The notes beneath the pieces are model-generated. The model saw nothing but the letters and a program-made list of their open reading frames with translations, made no database searches and had not been told where the DNA came from. Shown in pieces: positions 10,601-19,294 of a DNA stretch of 64,000 nt (positions within the stretch are counted from its first letter, which is position 1; each line of letters begins with the position of its first letter). The stretch covers positions 682,001 through 746,000 of the forward strand of contig OZ007514.1 in assembly GCA_963931865.1 (NCBI GenBank), read 5' to 3'. Source of the stretch: Axinella damicornis. Its lineage: Eukaryota > Porifera > Demospongiae > Axinellida > Axinellidae. Made by a program: the position numbers and the translations under genes.

Positions 10601-13600
10601 GCCATTTTCAATCGTTGCTGATAAAAGGTGGCATAGCCATGACGCGGATACTCGTTACTAGGGTGTAACTTGACCTGATCGGTTGGTGCATGCCGCGGCC
10701 GCTCAGTAAGTCTGCAACTGTAGGTATTGGTGATCAGGAGGTCATAAGTTTGAGTCCCAATTGAGTTCAATTTTTCTGCGGGTACTTTATTCTCAGGGAC
10801 AGGAAGGATTGTAGTTGATGTACTAGTTGTTCTGTTAGTGTCTGGTAGCATCCAGTGGACACTGCAGTTCATAAAGCTACTATTGGCTGGTGTGAGATAG
10901 TTGAGCCGGAGGTTAAGGTGGTGAGTGGTAGGGACACACACATTGTATGTATGTAATCGTAGTGTCCCTGCTTTGTTAACATTAGTAGCCTGGGCACAGT
11001 TGTATCTTGTTCTAACCTCCTCTTTCAACACACCACCTGGTAATACGTCAGAAATAAGTCCACCAGTACAACCAGTTGCTAGCCTCATTCCCACACGCAA
11101 ACAATAATTAACGTGAGAAACGTCATGCGTGTGGGTGATCAAGTCATGCATGAATAATATATATTTCTATACCAGTGCGTGTAGCTCTTATTTCAGACTG
11201 TTCCTGCTCAAAGACTCCTGAATCGCACCAAGTCGGCCATTCCATGACCTCATGCACTAAGAAGTGGCCGAAATGAACACCAAAATGACACGTTATAGGT
11301 TTGTACTAGGAATACGCATGCGCAGTGTCTGTGCCTCGCGCGCGCACGCTCACAATCTGTAATAGTATAGTAGGCGTGGTTTCCTGTGGAAGAAAAACGA
11401 AGGTGCGAAAGTCAGTTCAGCGTGCGAAGTTTAGTTGTTTGAAGTTGTGCGAAGTTGCTGATTGAGGTTGAAGATGGCTAAGCGTTGCCAGGAAGAATAC
11501 GAAGACGTTAGCGAGGTTCTACACCCTTCGACACTGTCAACACTCTATATGTACGTACCATGGCCTAGACTAAACGTTTGTCTTACTTGTCTCCGCTAAA
11601 CTCTCCTTGTATACATCGCTTCTTCGTCAATCTGTCAGACTCTCTCTCCTTTGCCTTACTCTCTTCTGAGGCAGTGTCTCTTTTCCCTGTATAGATCGCT
11701 TCTTTGCATTTCGCACGCGCAGTACGTGCACGAGCACGTGGCTATCGGGACCACAGAAACTGCAGCGATGCAACCGCCCCCTGCCCCTCGCAATTAAAGT
11801 GTGACGGATATGTATATATACATATATATATACAGACGCGATGTGACTACGCTGCACGGTTAGTTGCCTCGCGCTAAGGCGCTCGGCAATGAATTGTTCT
11901 CAACACTTACTGTTCACATAGACTGCCAAAGCACGGCTACCGTCGATCTCCAAGCAGCTAAGAGTAGAGCACTGAATGAGCCGGCTTCACCTGCATAGTT
12001 GCGGTCAGTGTACCCACGTTCAATGAAGTTCTCTCTACCCTTCTCTCTACCCTGACGTCACACGTGATAAATAATTGTTATCCCACTTTTTCCGTACTGT
12101 AAGCGATGAAAAGCTGGGCAATGGCCTGGGAACGAGGCTAGCCAGCTGCATTGTTTGTTTATTACTGGTAGGGAAGTTCCCTACATCTGCCCTCACCAGT
12201 TGTTACTCTGCTTGATTAGTCAGCTCTGTTAGCATTCCAGCCTCTTGTTCAAATATGAATATTAGTTGCTTATCTGTGGCTTGTAATTCAAGTCAAGAGG
12301 GTATCCAAGCAACTGAGTGCTCTAGCATATGCCCACCTGTGGTTTGTATAGTGACCTGTAGAGGAGGGTGTGTTATTGAGGTGCCCCTGAGAGAGCCCCA
12401 CATGGTCGTGATCCTCATCCTGGCATCATGGTGTCTGGTGTGTGCTGTTTAGTGTATGACGTGCTAAATTTTTATGATGTGCCGTGCACATCCTAGCTAG
12501 TCATACTGGCACCGGTAGCATATATTTAAGTAATGCTGCCACACACATCCATCCCTACACTGTTGCTACAATGTTTGGTTCATTGGTGTTCCCTGCGTGA
12601 GTTGCATGCGAGTATGTGCATGCCCCAACAGATATCTGCTGTACGGTACATATATATATCTGTATACCAGTTGTATGTTGGATGAAGTTGACTTGGACAC
12701 TGAAAGCGATCTACAGTTGAGTGTCTCAGAAGGTGATTCTCGAGTTTACTATCTTCTCACTTTCCTCCCTACAGCGAGTGAGAAGTCTAAGGAGCTGTTT
12801 GATGAGGCAATGACACACGGATACGTGGAGGCAAGAGACATTAAAACGCTCATTCTAGGTGCAGCTGGAACAGGAAAGAGTCACACGATCGCCTTGATTA
12901 TGGACGAGAATCCACCCACCATCCGCCGTAGCACACCGTGTGCTACAAGACCAGTTAGAGCAGTGTCGAGGACTAGGGCTGAAAAGAGAGGTAATAAGTT
13001 TGTCCGAGTAACCCACGATCAACTTGCACAGACTATTGCCGACACATCGACAATGCTTCCATCAAAGCCTTCCCCTGCTGTGAATGCTAACCCCCCAGCT
13101 GGTTCTTCCAGCTCACCCACAGTAGCAGGTACCTCAAAGCCACAAACTGGCCCTCCAGAGCACGCAATAGCACACCCACCTTCCACTAAAGAGGGTGCTA
13201 GTGCCTCTTCCATCACCCATGACAAATTGTCCTCAGTCTCTACTGTTGCAGGAGACGAACTACTTCGACGCATTGAGATGTCACCAGATGAACACCACGC
13301 AAAGAAGGCCTTCAAACGAGATCGAATCAGTCTGATTGACACCGGTGGACAGCCTCAGTTTCATGAGGTGCTTCCCATATTCATGAGAGGCACTTCAGCC
13401 ACTATGTTTGCGATCAGGCTCGATGAGAGTCTTAGCACCCACCCGCTGATTGAGTACTTCGACGACAATGGCCATCGTGTTGGTGTCCCTTATCGCTCAG
13501 CTTTCACCAACGAACAAATTCTGAGATACTGCATGCGAGTGACACAGTCCCAGGCATCCCAGTCTGAGGAAGGCCTCTGTCCCAATGCAATCTTCATAGG

Positions 13601-15779
13601 GACCCACAAGGATCTGGAGGACCAGTGCCCAGAATCAAGGGAAGAGAAGAATCTGAAGATCAGTGATATACTCCTTCCTGCAGTGCACGATGATGTCATC
13701 TACTGCGGTGAAGAGTTAAAGGACTTCATTTTCCCGTTGAATGCCAAACACCCCGGGCCTCAGGAGAGAGAGTTTGCTGCAGAGATACGGAGAGTGATAG
13801 TGGATAGATCACGTGTGAAACCAAAGCAAATCCCGCTGCGATGGTACGCCCTTGAGCTTGCACTTGAGAAGCAGATGCTGGAACTACGGCGAGGTGTGCT
13901 TAGCAAAGCTGAGTGCTTTGCAGTAGCTCGAGGATTTCACTTCGATGAGGCGTCATTTGAGGAAGCTTTGAAGTACCTTGACAGTCTTAACATTCTGTTC
14001 TACTACAAGGACGTGCTTCCCGACATCATATTTTGTGATTCCCAGGTGCTCCTTGACAAGATATCAGAATTAGTAGAGCACATCCACAGGTTGAAGACAC
14101 ACCCAAGTCAACGCCGAGCAGCTGAAGGTAAGCTCAGTAAGCTCCGTGATCAGGGAATCGTGACCCTAGAACTCCTCAGTAAGCCGGAGTTTTTGAGACA
14201 TTACGTTCCAGGCCTCTTCGGTCCTGTCCAACTGCTGAAGCTCTTCGCGAAGCTGCTCATAGTGTCCCAGATCAGTGAGGAGGAGTACCTGATGCCTTGT
14301 CTTCTACCAGCAACAGAGGAGCCCTCTGTTCTCTCTCCAAGCAGCAGTGTCCCTTCCCTGCTGTTTTACTTTCCCCACAGTCCTCCAGTTGGAGTGTACT
14401 GTGGTCTTGTGGCGTACCTCCTTTCTTGTGCCAAATGGAAGCTGCTCTTTGATCCTCGCACTAAATCTCCAGCCAGAGTTGACCGAAACACCATCGTGTT
14501 TGAAGTCCCCGGAGATCTTCCTGGAAGAATCATACTCACCGATTCCTTCTCAACCTATTTCCAGGTGAGTATTCAACTTCCAGCAGGCATTGCTTCGGAG
14601 CTGTATCCTGAAGTGTGTTCGCAAATTCGGGAAGCAATCATTGCAGGGCTGCGCAGTGCATCGAGTACCCTCCACTACAATAATTCCGTGCCGCAGGAAG
14701 CCTTCTTCTGTTCAGGTGAACACTGTTCTACTGATACAGCTGCCACACGCATGCACGTCGCCACAGTTGAAAGGAATCGTAGGTTGATGACATGCACTGT
14801 GAATCGAGCTGAGGTGTGCAGCAGATTGACAGATCGTCACCAAGTCTGGTTCCCTCCGACTTCTACTGCAAGTGGTACGTGTTATAGTGATGAGGTCTGA
14901 GTGTATGGTGATTTTGCAGACTTGGGATAGTGTGATTAGCCTGATTTAGCCTCTCCTTTGTCTCATTGGAATGCATTTCTCTTCACCTTCACAGAGTCTG
15001 ACCTGAAGCTTTCACCACCTGCTGTGAAGGACACGATTGGCATCCTCGGTGTGTTATGTATTAGAATGGTATACCTACAGTTTGATGTGTAATGACATTA
15101 GGTGCTAACTACATCGGTCTGGATGTAGCAGTGATGGTGGGGTACTATATTCCACAGGTACACCTCCTCCCTCTGATGTGGCAGGACAACCGACTCCCAC
15201 GGTCTGCAGTTCCAGAGGATCTGGAGCTATCACCACTGGTATGCTGATCAGATGCCCTAGGATATGCTCTTGTATGTTTTGTTCGGTTTTGCTGGGATTT
15301 TGTTTCACGCCTACAATCTGGATCCAGGCTCAACAGTTTGTCAACATTTTTCCCTTTAATTCTCCTGGGATGGAGGGAAATGAGTATACACAAAAAGATT
15401 GTGGAGCTCCAAAATGCATGTGACTGTCCATGTCTATTGTGACTGTGAAACCACTTCCTGGTCTAGCATGTATCTCTGGGTACTCTCCCATCCAGGTATT
15501 GATGATCTGATAGACATCGGTGACTACCTAGTGAACCTGAAGAGGGACCAGATCTTCAGACTAGGACTGGTGTTGGGACTCCGTGCGGTTCCCACTCTGG
15601 ATACCATGAAAGACTCGCCGACCTTCCTCTACGACATGCTGACTGGATGGCTGCAAGGGCAGGACAACGTTGGCAGGAGGGGAGGCCACACGTGGGGAGC
15701 TTTGGTGAAAGGACTCCGGCACCCGTCAGTGGCCCAGAATGAGACCGCGGACAGAATTCAGAGTGAGAAGTGCCACTGA
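1434..15779 (+). CDS. gene A: Death-like / transmembrane / Roc-COR GTPase / Death-like protein
   Basis: Spliced model with exons 1434-1697, 5171-5434, 6547-6810, 7669-7938, 8093-8185, 10797-10889, 12775-14874, 14995-15048, 15158-15238 and 15496-15779. All internal exons are phase 1 at both ends and multiples of three. The predicted order is three type-I and one type-II Death-like modules, hydrophobic segments, a Roc GTPase with COR, a Pro/Ser linker and a C-terminal Death-like module. Roc-COR plus Death recalls DAPK1, but no kinase or ankyrin repeats are seen. The first coding exon with ATG was not found, so the three type-I exons might belong to separate or alternative transcripts. A role in innate or cell-death signalling is inferred from the family. 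Confidence 0.65.
1792..1883. mobile_element. foldback MITE (TAGCCTC family)
   Basis: Ends TAGCCTCATTCCCAGGCCTT and its near-complement close a hairpin whose inner arms read CAGCGATTGTCGCTT and AAGCGACAAACGCTG. CTGCTTGT flanks both sides. Unit 3 near 6900 is the empty site. Confidence 0.85.
1925..2100. mobile_element. MITE with inverted ends
   Basis: The ends, about TAGTTATTTACCAGTTTTT and AAAAACTGGTAAATATAACTA, are inverted. The interior includes TTTAGTGCACCGAGGG and CCGAGTGCACTAAT. Shorter relatives at about 6945-7045 and 35930-36040 use ends like GCATTACGGGGTTTAGTGC. Confidence 0.6.
2698..3262. mobile_element. dispersed element with short inverted ends (copy 1)
   Basis: The outer ends TTACCCCGTGCACACATGC and GCGCACAGGGTAATT are imperfect inverted repeats, each followed inward by an AGAGTGA or TCACTCT block. 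Much of the right half reappears in opposite orientation at 36857-37212, including the AACAAGGCCTTCATTGCTG segment. No transposase is seen. Confidence 0.5.
4165..4300. mobile_element. short inverted-repeat element
   Basis: CTTGGTCAGACTGTCACCAG and CTGGTGATAGTCCGACCAAG are about 30-bp imperfect inverted ends. The right half and its flank recur at about 7325-7440 and 36195-36310. Confidence 0.5.
4808..4862 (-). repeat. tRNA-derived SINE-like fragment
   Basis: The minus strand reads GTTCGACTCTTGTCCCAGCT, a B-box-like start, followed by a tail ending CTTCTTCCAAAA. The same arrangement occurs at 5545-5632 and, degenerate, at about 9390-9435. Confidence 0.45.
5171..5434 (+). CDS. type-I Death-like exon, copy 2 (gene A)
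   Basis: 264 bp, same acceptor, donor and phase as copy 1. It differs in helix 2-3 (TVLRVLGVSESKLAEITQ) and has VPDASWERLANILYLSAEE. The frame is intact, so it is under constraint or a recent duplicate. Confidence 0.7.
5545..5632 (-). repeat. tRNA-derived SINE-like fragment
   Basis: On the minus strand a clear B-box-like GGTTCGACCCTCGTCCCAG is followed by TTACTCGCTGTAAGTGCTG and a tail shared with 4808-4862. Confidence 0.5.
5743..5864. mobile_element. foldback MITE (TAGCCTC family)
   Basis: Starts TAGCCTTGTTCC and ends GGCCTGGGAATGAGGTTA. Long inner arms TTCTGTTCTTCGGTTTGCGT and ACGCAAACCGAAGAACAGAA are perfect complements. Confidence 0.75.
6150..6910 (+). repeat. segmental duplication unit 3
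   Basis: Partial copy of the unit at 468-1920. It starts within the conserved donor segment (GTGAGCTTGAGGGTGAAG) and includes the type-I exon at 6547 and its 3' flank without the foldback insertion. Confidence 0.7.
6547..6810 (+). CDS. type-I Death-like exon, copy 3 (gene A)
   Basis: 264 bp, phase 1 to 1, acceptor tctccctcag and donor AAAG|gtacgt. Contains VWDVLGVPDSKRAEIKQ and ASWKELAWRLYRIGEERA. It is followed by the type-II exon, as in gene B, so this is the copy most likely to be spliced into gene A. Confidence 0.7.
7669..7938 (+). CDS. type-II Death-like exon (gene A)
   Basis: 270 bp between ccccacccag and CAGAG|gtatgg, phase 1 to 1. Begins ADPTLTTDNLMEVVKEV, then LAVPDSKLENIKGL, then TSSWKEVGTVLRRMELHKL. 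It shares the DPTLT opening and the SW turn with type-I exons, so both come from one ancestral Death-like module. The gene B counterpart is at 36532. Confidence 0.7.
8093..8185 (+). CDS. transmembrane exon, copy 1 (gene A)
   Basis: After attctctctcag the phase-1 frame reads TGRIVVAVLVVLLVSGSIQ and then WTLQFIKLLLA. The donor CTG|gtgtgag (GT at 8186) gives 93 bp and keeps phase 1. Without splicing there, a TAG follows at 8194. The first 19 residues form one hydrophobic helix preceded by Arg. Copies at 10797 and 37662 keep the same boundaries. Confidence 0.5.
8632..8748. repeat. 39-bp tandem repeat, three copies
   Basis: Unit GCATCAGTGTAGGGATGGAT plus TGTGTCACAGCATTACTT, three near-identical copies. 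Gene B carries only single-copy related sequence near 38350. Confidence 0.85.
9773..10141. mobile_element. TA-flanked MITE, family with AGTACGTATTAAGCGCCC ends (copy 1)
   Basis: The left end reads taCCTTAAGAGTACGTATTA and the right end CTTGATACGTACTCTAAGGta. It is the reverse complement of the copy at 63527-63913. TA at both borders suggests Tc1/mariner-type mobilisation. No coding capacity. Confidence 0.7.
10680..10790 (+). repeat. SINE-like segment with B-box-like motif
   Basis: GTTGGTGCATGCCGCGGCC is followed 50-60 bp later by GTTTGAGTCCCAATTGAG, which resembles an RNA polymerase III B box. The same segment lies upstream of the gene B transmembrane exon (about 37530-37645). It may be tRNA-derived or merely part of the duplicated intron. 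Confidence 0.35.
10797..10889 (+). CDS. transmembrane exon, copy 2 (gene A)
   Basis: 93 bp, same boundaries and phase as 8093-8185, with one substitution giving IVVDVLVVLLV and so a charged residue inside the helix. Part of an intron-plus-exon duplication covering 8060-8630 and 10760-12400. Splicing of both copies would give two hydrophobic segments; alternative or non-use is equally possible. Confidence 0.4.
11080..12140. mobile_element. 1.06-kb foldback element carrying foreign sequence
   Basis: Ends TAGCCTCATTCCCA and CCTGGGAACGAGGCTA are of the foldback family, but the interior is 1 kb of unrelated DNA. Flanks CCAGTTG and CCAGCTG act as an imperfect target duplication. The empty sites are in the sister intron near 8395 and in gene B near 37960. 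The interior has a GC-rich stretch, an ATG-opening exon-like segment at 11474 and a Pu/Py-alternating tract near 11810-11835. Confidence 0.75.
11474..11550 (+). pseudogene. exon-like ATG segment inside the foldback element
   Basis: After repeats of GTGCGAAGTT an ATG opens MAKRCQEEYEDVSEVLHPS and runs into a donor TAT|gtacgt at 11551. This looks like a captured promoter plus first coding exon. No continuation was recognised. Confidence 0.35.
12675..12774 (+). other. alternative N-terminal extension of the Roc-COR exon (gene A only)
   Basis: An ATG at 12675 is in frame with the Roc-COR exon with no stop between. It encodes an acidic start (MLDEVDLDTESDLQLSVSE) and then hydrophobic residues across the acceptor. 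A phase-1 donor (GAAG|gtgatt) also sits here. Gene B has a deletion at this point, so the segment is not required. Confidence 0.35.
12775..14874 (+). CDS. Roc-COR GTPase exon (gene A)
   Basis: 2100 bp, phase 1 to 1, acceptor cctccctacag, donor AAGTG|gtacgt. The P-loop GAAGTGKS is at residues 28-35, G3 DTGGQPQF at about 188 and G4 THKD at about 276 (Roco-type Thr-His instead of Asn-Lys). A COR-like region with LKYLDSLNILFYYKD and VPGLFGPVQLLKLF follows, between about 380 and 690. Between G1 and G3 is an unusual Ser/Pro/Thr-rich insertion of roughly 130 residues. The gene B exon has exactly the same length and is almost identical. Roco proteins hydrolyse GTP and dimerise through COR; the substrate pathway is unknown. 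Confidence 0.85.
14995..15238 (+). CDS. two short linker exons (14995-15048 and 15158-15238, gene A)
   Basis: The first is 54 bp (ESDLKLSPPAVKDTIGIL) and the second 81 bp (GTPPPSDVAGQPTPTVCSS at its start), both phase 1 to 1. The intron at 15049-15157 is inside the listed span. The Pro/Ser-rich composition suggests a flexible linker between COR and the terminal domain. Gene B counterparts are at 40749 and 40907. Confidence 0.65.
15496..15779 (+). CDS. terminal Death-like exon (gene A)
   Basis: From acceptor ctcccatccag, phase 1, to TGA at 15777-15779. Contains IDDLIDIGDYLVNLKRDQIF, then LYDMLTGWLQGQDN, then HTWGALVKGLRHPSVAQNE. The Trp followed by a short amphipathic helix (V-A-Q) is the usual C-terminal half of a Death domain. 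It is not recognisably similar to the matching gene B exon beyond the fold pattern. Confidence 0.7.
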
Positions 15780-17064
15780 TTCTGTGATTTGATTTGTGCT
15801 AGAAATATCCATCTCACTTACGACTTCATGATTTTGCATATTCACCACTGTTTGATTGTACCACAGAGATGATTATGGTTAGGACATGTTACTAGAAGTG
15901 AATTTGAGTAAGTCCGTTCACATCATTTCAGAAACGCAATATTATTCTGCACACTAGTTCACAAACCATACAGTACATTTTATGTAAATATTTTGTACCA
16001 GTGTATGTTTGTACGAGTATATGAACCATTTTTGAAGTATATAACCACTTGTCCAGTCTCCCTGTTCCACGAGAACTGCCAACGCTGGATGTGCTGCATG
16101 ACGGATGCAGTGAATGGGCCGGTGTCTGCACCGGAACAATGATGGCACTGGTTCTGCCTCTCTGCATGCATATCTGAGGACACTGATGAGCACAGCTCAG
16201 GCATGCTTGCATGACCAATCAGCTAAATTAACAGGAGCTATCCCACCCAGCTGCAACCAAGGGGCCCAAGTCCAGAAGCAGCCGTGTTACCTCCGAAACC
16301 CTGTCCCTTAATAAGTCTGGCACACCCATGCATGCATGTGCTGTGTAGATCCTGAGAAGAGAGCCACAATAATAATGCATGCATGCAGCTCTATAATATT
16401 CTAATGCTCAATCTATAAAGTATAGTCAGCTCACACAGTGGTGTATTGTAACACTGTAAACTTGTGAAGAGGAATGCATGCACTATTTTTTTTATTTTTT
16501 TATTTTTTTTTAATGAAACTGACCAACAAGGGAAGGAGCTCAGTCGGTCCCATAGCCCAAGGCTAATCTAGGGGACTTCGAAAAAAAAGAACAAAGAAAA
16601 AAAGGGGGAAAATAACTGCTAACCCATCACCCAACCTCTGCCGGACCAATATTTTGTGTTCCTGGAGTCTAGCTATAGGAGGTACGCAATTTATCAGCTC
16701 ACAGAATCAAATACAAAATCAACTCGTAATACACTTGCAAAGGGGAATCCCCTGAAATGCAATAAGGAAGTACAGAATGTGAATGCATAACATTCATGAG
16801 CAAGGAGGTCAAAGGTCAGGTTAGGAGAATGGCAATGTGCATAATCCTCATGACTTGTGGTGATTGGTTGGAGTGTGTAGGTCCAGAGGTAGTCTGACAG
16901 GAGGGGTAAGGAGAGGGACGTCTTCACACCCAGTGCTGAGCCACATGCTGTGTACAGGAAGGAGGGAACATCTTTACACACACGGAGTGGCACACAGGAC
17001 TAGTGAACTGCTGATATACACAACAGGAGGGAGTGTGGAACTACCGACCATTCTCATCTCCCTC
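15780..17064. other. non-coding stretch after gene A
   Basis: No supported coding sequence. There is a T/A-rich low-complexity run at about 16484-16512, followed by a purine-rich A-run block (16580-16612). Short open frames here lack splice support or domain similarity. Confidence 0.5.
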
Positions 17065-17166
17065 TAGCCTCGTACCAAAGCATTCTCACCCCAGCATTTG
17101 TTGCTTGCAGTCACTTTAATACTGCACGCAACAAACACTGTGGTGAGAAGGCTGGGTATGAGGCTA
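17065..17166. mobile_element. foldback MITE (TAGCCTC family)
   Basis: Ends TAGCCTCGTACC and GGTATGAGGCTA, with inner arms of the TTCTCACCCCAGCATTTGTT type that also occur at 1792 and 60375. Confidence 0.75.
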
Positions 17167-17675
17167 ATCTCCCTCCCAGTCAGGAATCTCATCCATTACC
17201 AATGGTGATGATATACCCCATGTGCTCAGTGATTTAAGAGATTGGCTGGGGACCCCTACACCTCAGAATTCCTTCCCCACAAATTTTGCTGGTGTTGAAG
17301 GCTTGAAGCTGCTCGGTGCTTGCAGCTACTCAAGCAAGAACCAAAGAATTCATTTTATTTTAATGTCTTGAGGATGTGACTTTAGACACCCAGACTTCCA
17401 CGAAACCTGGCACAAAACAGCCATTACACATGACCTGAGACTGGGATGTGTGCTCTCTGGTGGGGCTCCACCAGGAAGGTGGACTTACTCAGCCTATATC
17501 ATCAGTGTGGTAACTAGATCCATGTATGGGCAGACTGCACACAACAAATAGCACTGTTTCATAGCCTGCAGTCATTTGTATTTACTGCCATCTCTACCCA
17601 GTCCGAGATACCACTTGCGGTATAACACTGTGCGACCGCTGTATCTTCTGGGGTAGGTGTAGTTCCCTTACCTTA

Positions 17676-17800
17676 ACATGACTGTTCATCCTGGGCCGGA
17701 GCTTGTCTGCATGTACACACCTCCTTCCTCCTCCTCCTCCTGCCATTCAAGCCAGCAACGCAGCCGCCCTTGTCCACAGAGGAGCAGCTGGCAGTGATGT
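17676..17800 (-). pseudogene. degenerate copy of an EGF-like exon
   Basis: The minus strand reads SCSSVDKGG, CVAGLNGRRRR and CTCRQAPAQDEQSC. It closely follows the EGF exon at 44169-44291 (CVAGLNGRRRA, then CTCRQGYSLAQDQHSC) but lacks the segment around the third Cys and has expanded GAG codons. No flanking CUB or EGF exons are seen here, so it looks like a stranded duplicate. Confidence 0.6.
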
Positions 17801-18158
17801 CCTCAACTGTGTGTATGGATGTCAACAACAGAGCTAGTCCATACACAGCATCCAAACACACACACACACGACCATGAGGGGTCAATTCCTGGCTAGCTAC
17901 ACAGTGTGAAACTGAATGTATGATCTGGAGGTACCTTGATACTGCACTGACAGCGTCCGGTGGTGCTGTGCACTAACGTGTTGTGCACTAACTTCCAGCT
18001 GATAATATTACACCCAGCCAGTCCTTGTCCCAGTTAGATAGTGAACAAGCTTGTTGACAGTAACATGTTCCAGCAATCAAACACCACGGCTACTATCTAT
18101 TTCACAAAGTATATAATGGTCGCCCCTGAATAGTAGCAGCAGTAGGGGTAACAGTCAG

Positions 18159-18204
18159 TAGTCTCATTCCCAGGCTCTCATTCTCGTGCCTGGGAACGAG
18201 GCTA
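18159..18204. mobile_element. foldback MITE (TAGCCTC family), minimal
   Basis: 46 bp: TAGTCTCATTCCCAGGC, a short loop, then GCCTGGGAACGAGGCTA. Confidence 0.7.
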
Positions 18205-18561
18205 GACAGTCAGGACGATGCATGCGAATCATGATGTTCCAATACGGGGCTGAAGCAAAACTTCAAGCTGAGCCGTTGCTTTGCTACAAGTGCTACATAC
18301 ACACTTCCAATCCATTTCCACATTCTCTTCCAGTCAGTCACTTGCCCAAAATGCCAAACTTTGCTGGACAGTTCTTGGGGTACCTAACCAACAATCTCTT
18401 CTCCGCTCTTCACACCTGCAGCACAACATTCCAGTCACGAGGTTGTTCACATGCTACTGGAATAGTAGCCGCGACCACTGAACAAAGGCAGCGTGTGATC
18501 ACAGGAGTACTGCAGTTCTTGGAACAAGTATGCTGCCGTTGTTGTGGAGGGTGTCCTGAAG

Positions 18562-18686
18562 TAGCCTCGTACCCAGTCCCACGCCCAGCTTTTCGTCGCT
18601 GCTTAGTATGGTAAAGCGGGGTTACCTCCCCGCTTTACCGTACTGCAAGCGACGAAAAGCTGGGCGTGGGACTGGGAACGAGGCTA
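18562..18686. mobile_element. foldback MITE with ~60-bp arms
   Basis: TAGCCTCGTACCCAGTCCCA through CGCTTTACC is followed by its near-perfect complement ending TGGGACTGGGAACGAGGCTA. It would form a long hairpin with a very short loop. Confidence 0.85.
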
Positions 18687-18742
18687 GTCCTGAAGGACAT
18701 GCAGCTAGCCACGTATGTACTATGCTAGGTATCTTGGGCTAG

Positions 18743-18988
18743 GAATGAGATATGAAGCTGGGATTTGCACCATTGTGATCAGCATGACCAGAGCATTCCA
18801 ATGATGTCAATTTTGCCATAGGTTGAATTTTGACCCAAAATCATAAAAAACCATGGATTATAGCCTTTGGTCAAGTGCGATTTTTGGCAAAAATGTGACC
18901 GACATCAAAAAACATTTTTAGGACATCATTTGAAAGCTCTTTTTTATGCTGACCACAATGGCACAATCTCCAGCTTCGTATCTCATTC
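18743..18988. mobile_element. inverted-repeat element (copy 1 of a pair with 58211)
   Basis: GAATGAGATATGAAGCTG at the left and CAGCTTCGTATCTCATTC at the right form imperfect terminal repeats of about 45-60 bp. The interior (TTTTTGGCAAAAATGTGACC and others) is shared with 58211-58459. Confidence 0.75.
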
Positions 18989-19089
18989 ACACACTTACAT
19001 AAAATGGATAATGGGTAGGAATTAGCCCAACATTTGAGCAATGGAGCCTTCAAATGCTGTCCACATTGTTACAAGTGTCATTTTCAACT

Positions 19090-19091
19090 CC

Positions 19092-19129
<38 letters not shown>
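19090..19129. repeat. poly-C run (about 38 C)
   Basis: Uninterrupted C tract; length is uncertain in any assembly. Similar C or G runs lie at 21245-21265, 38440-38461, 42418-42445 and 62945-62967. Confidence 0.9.
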
Positions 19130-19130
<1 letters not shown>

Positions 19131-19200
19131 TATGAAACTCCGATGTTAAACCAGGATAAGCAACCTGGACAAACGAAGGATGAGAAATCCATCTCACTTG

Positions 19201-19294
19201 CTATTTGAGCAGGGCTTCTCTTGGATCTTGGTCCACGTCCACTTGCTCCCGTGCAGCAATCTTTCTGACGTACACCCCCAGGGAGCTGCCAGTA
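19201..19294 (-). pseudogene. WDR70: WDR70 C-terminal-like exon with premature stop
   Basis: Ends QDPREALLK followed by TAG, where the family continues REA(I/L)LRHAK. The bases read CTCAAATAGCAA|gtgaga. One missing base between AAA and TAG would restore a His-Ser-Lys reading up to a normal donor, so a 1-bp deletion or sequencing error is likely. Confidence 0.5.

Noticed and set aside
10143..11151. Minus-strand open frames of 125 and 186 codons
   Set aside because: They cross the SINE-like segment and the antisense of the transmembrane exon of gene A; composition is not coding-like.
12255..12452. Hydrophobic open frame ending MVVILILASWCLVCAV
   Set aside because: The gene B counterpart has an in-frame stop (GTTATTTAGG) and no consistent splice sites, so probably intronic.
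16694..16993. 99-codon minus-strand open frame
   Set aside because: No recognised domain, no splice context and not repeated elsewhere in the window.
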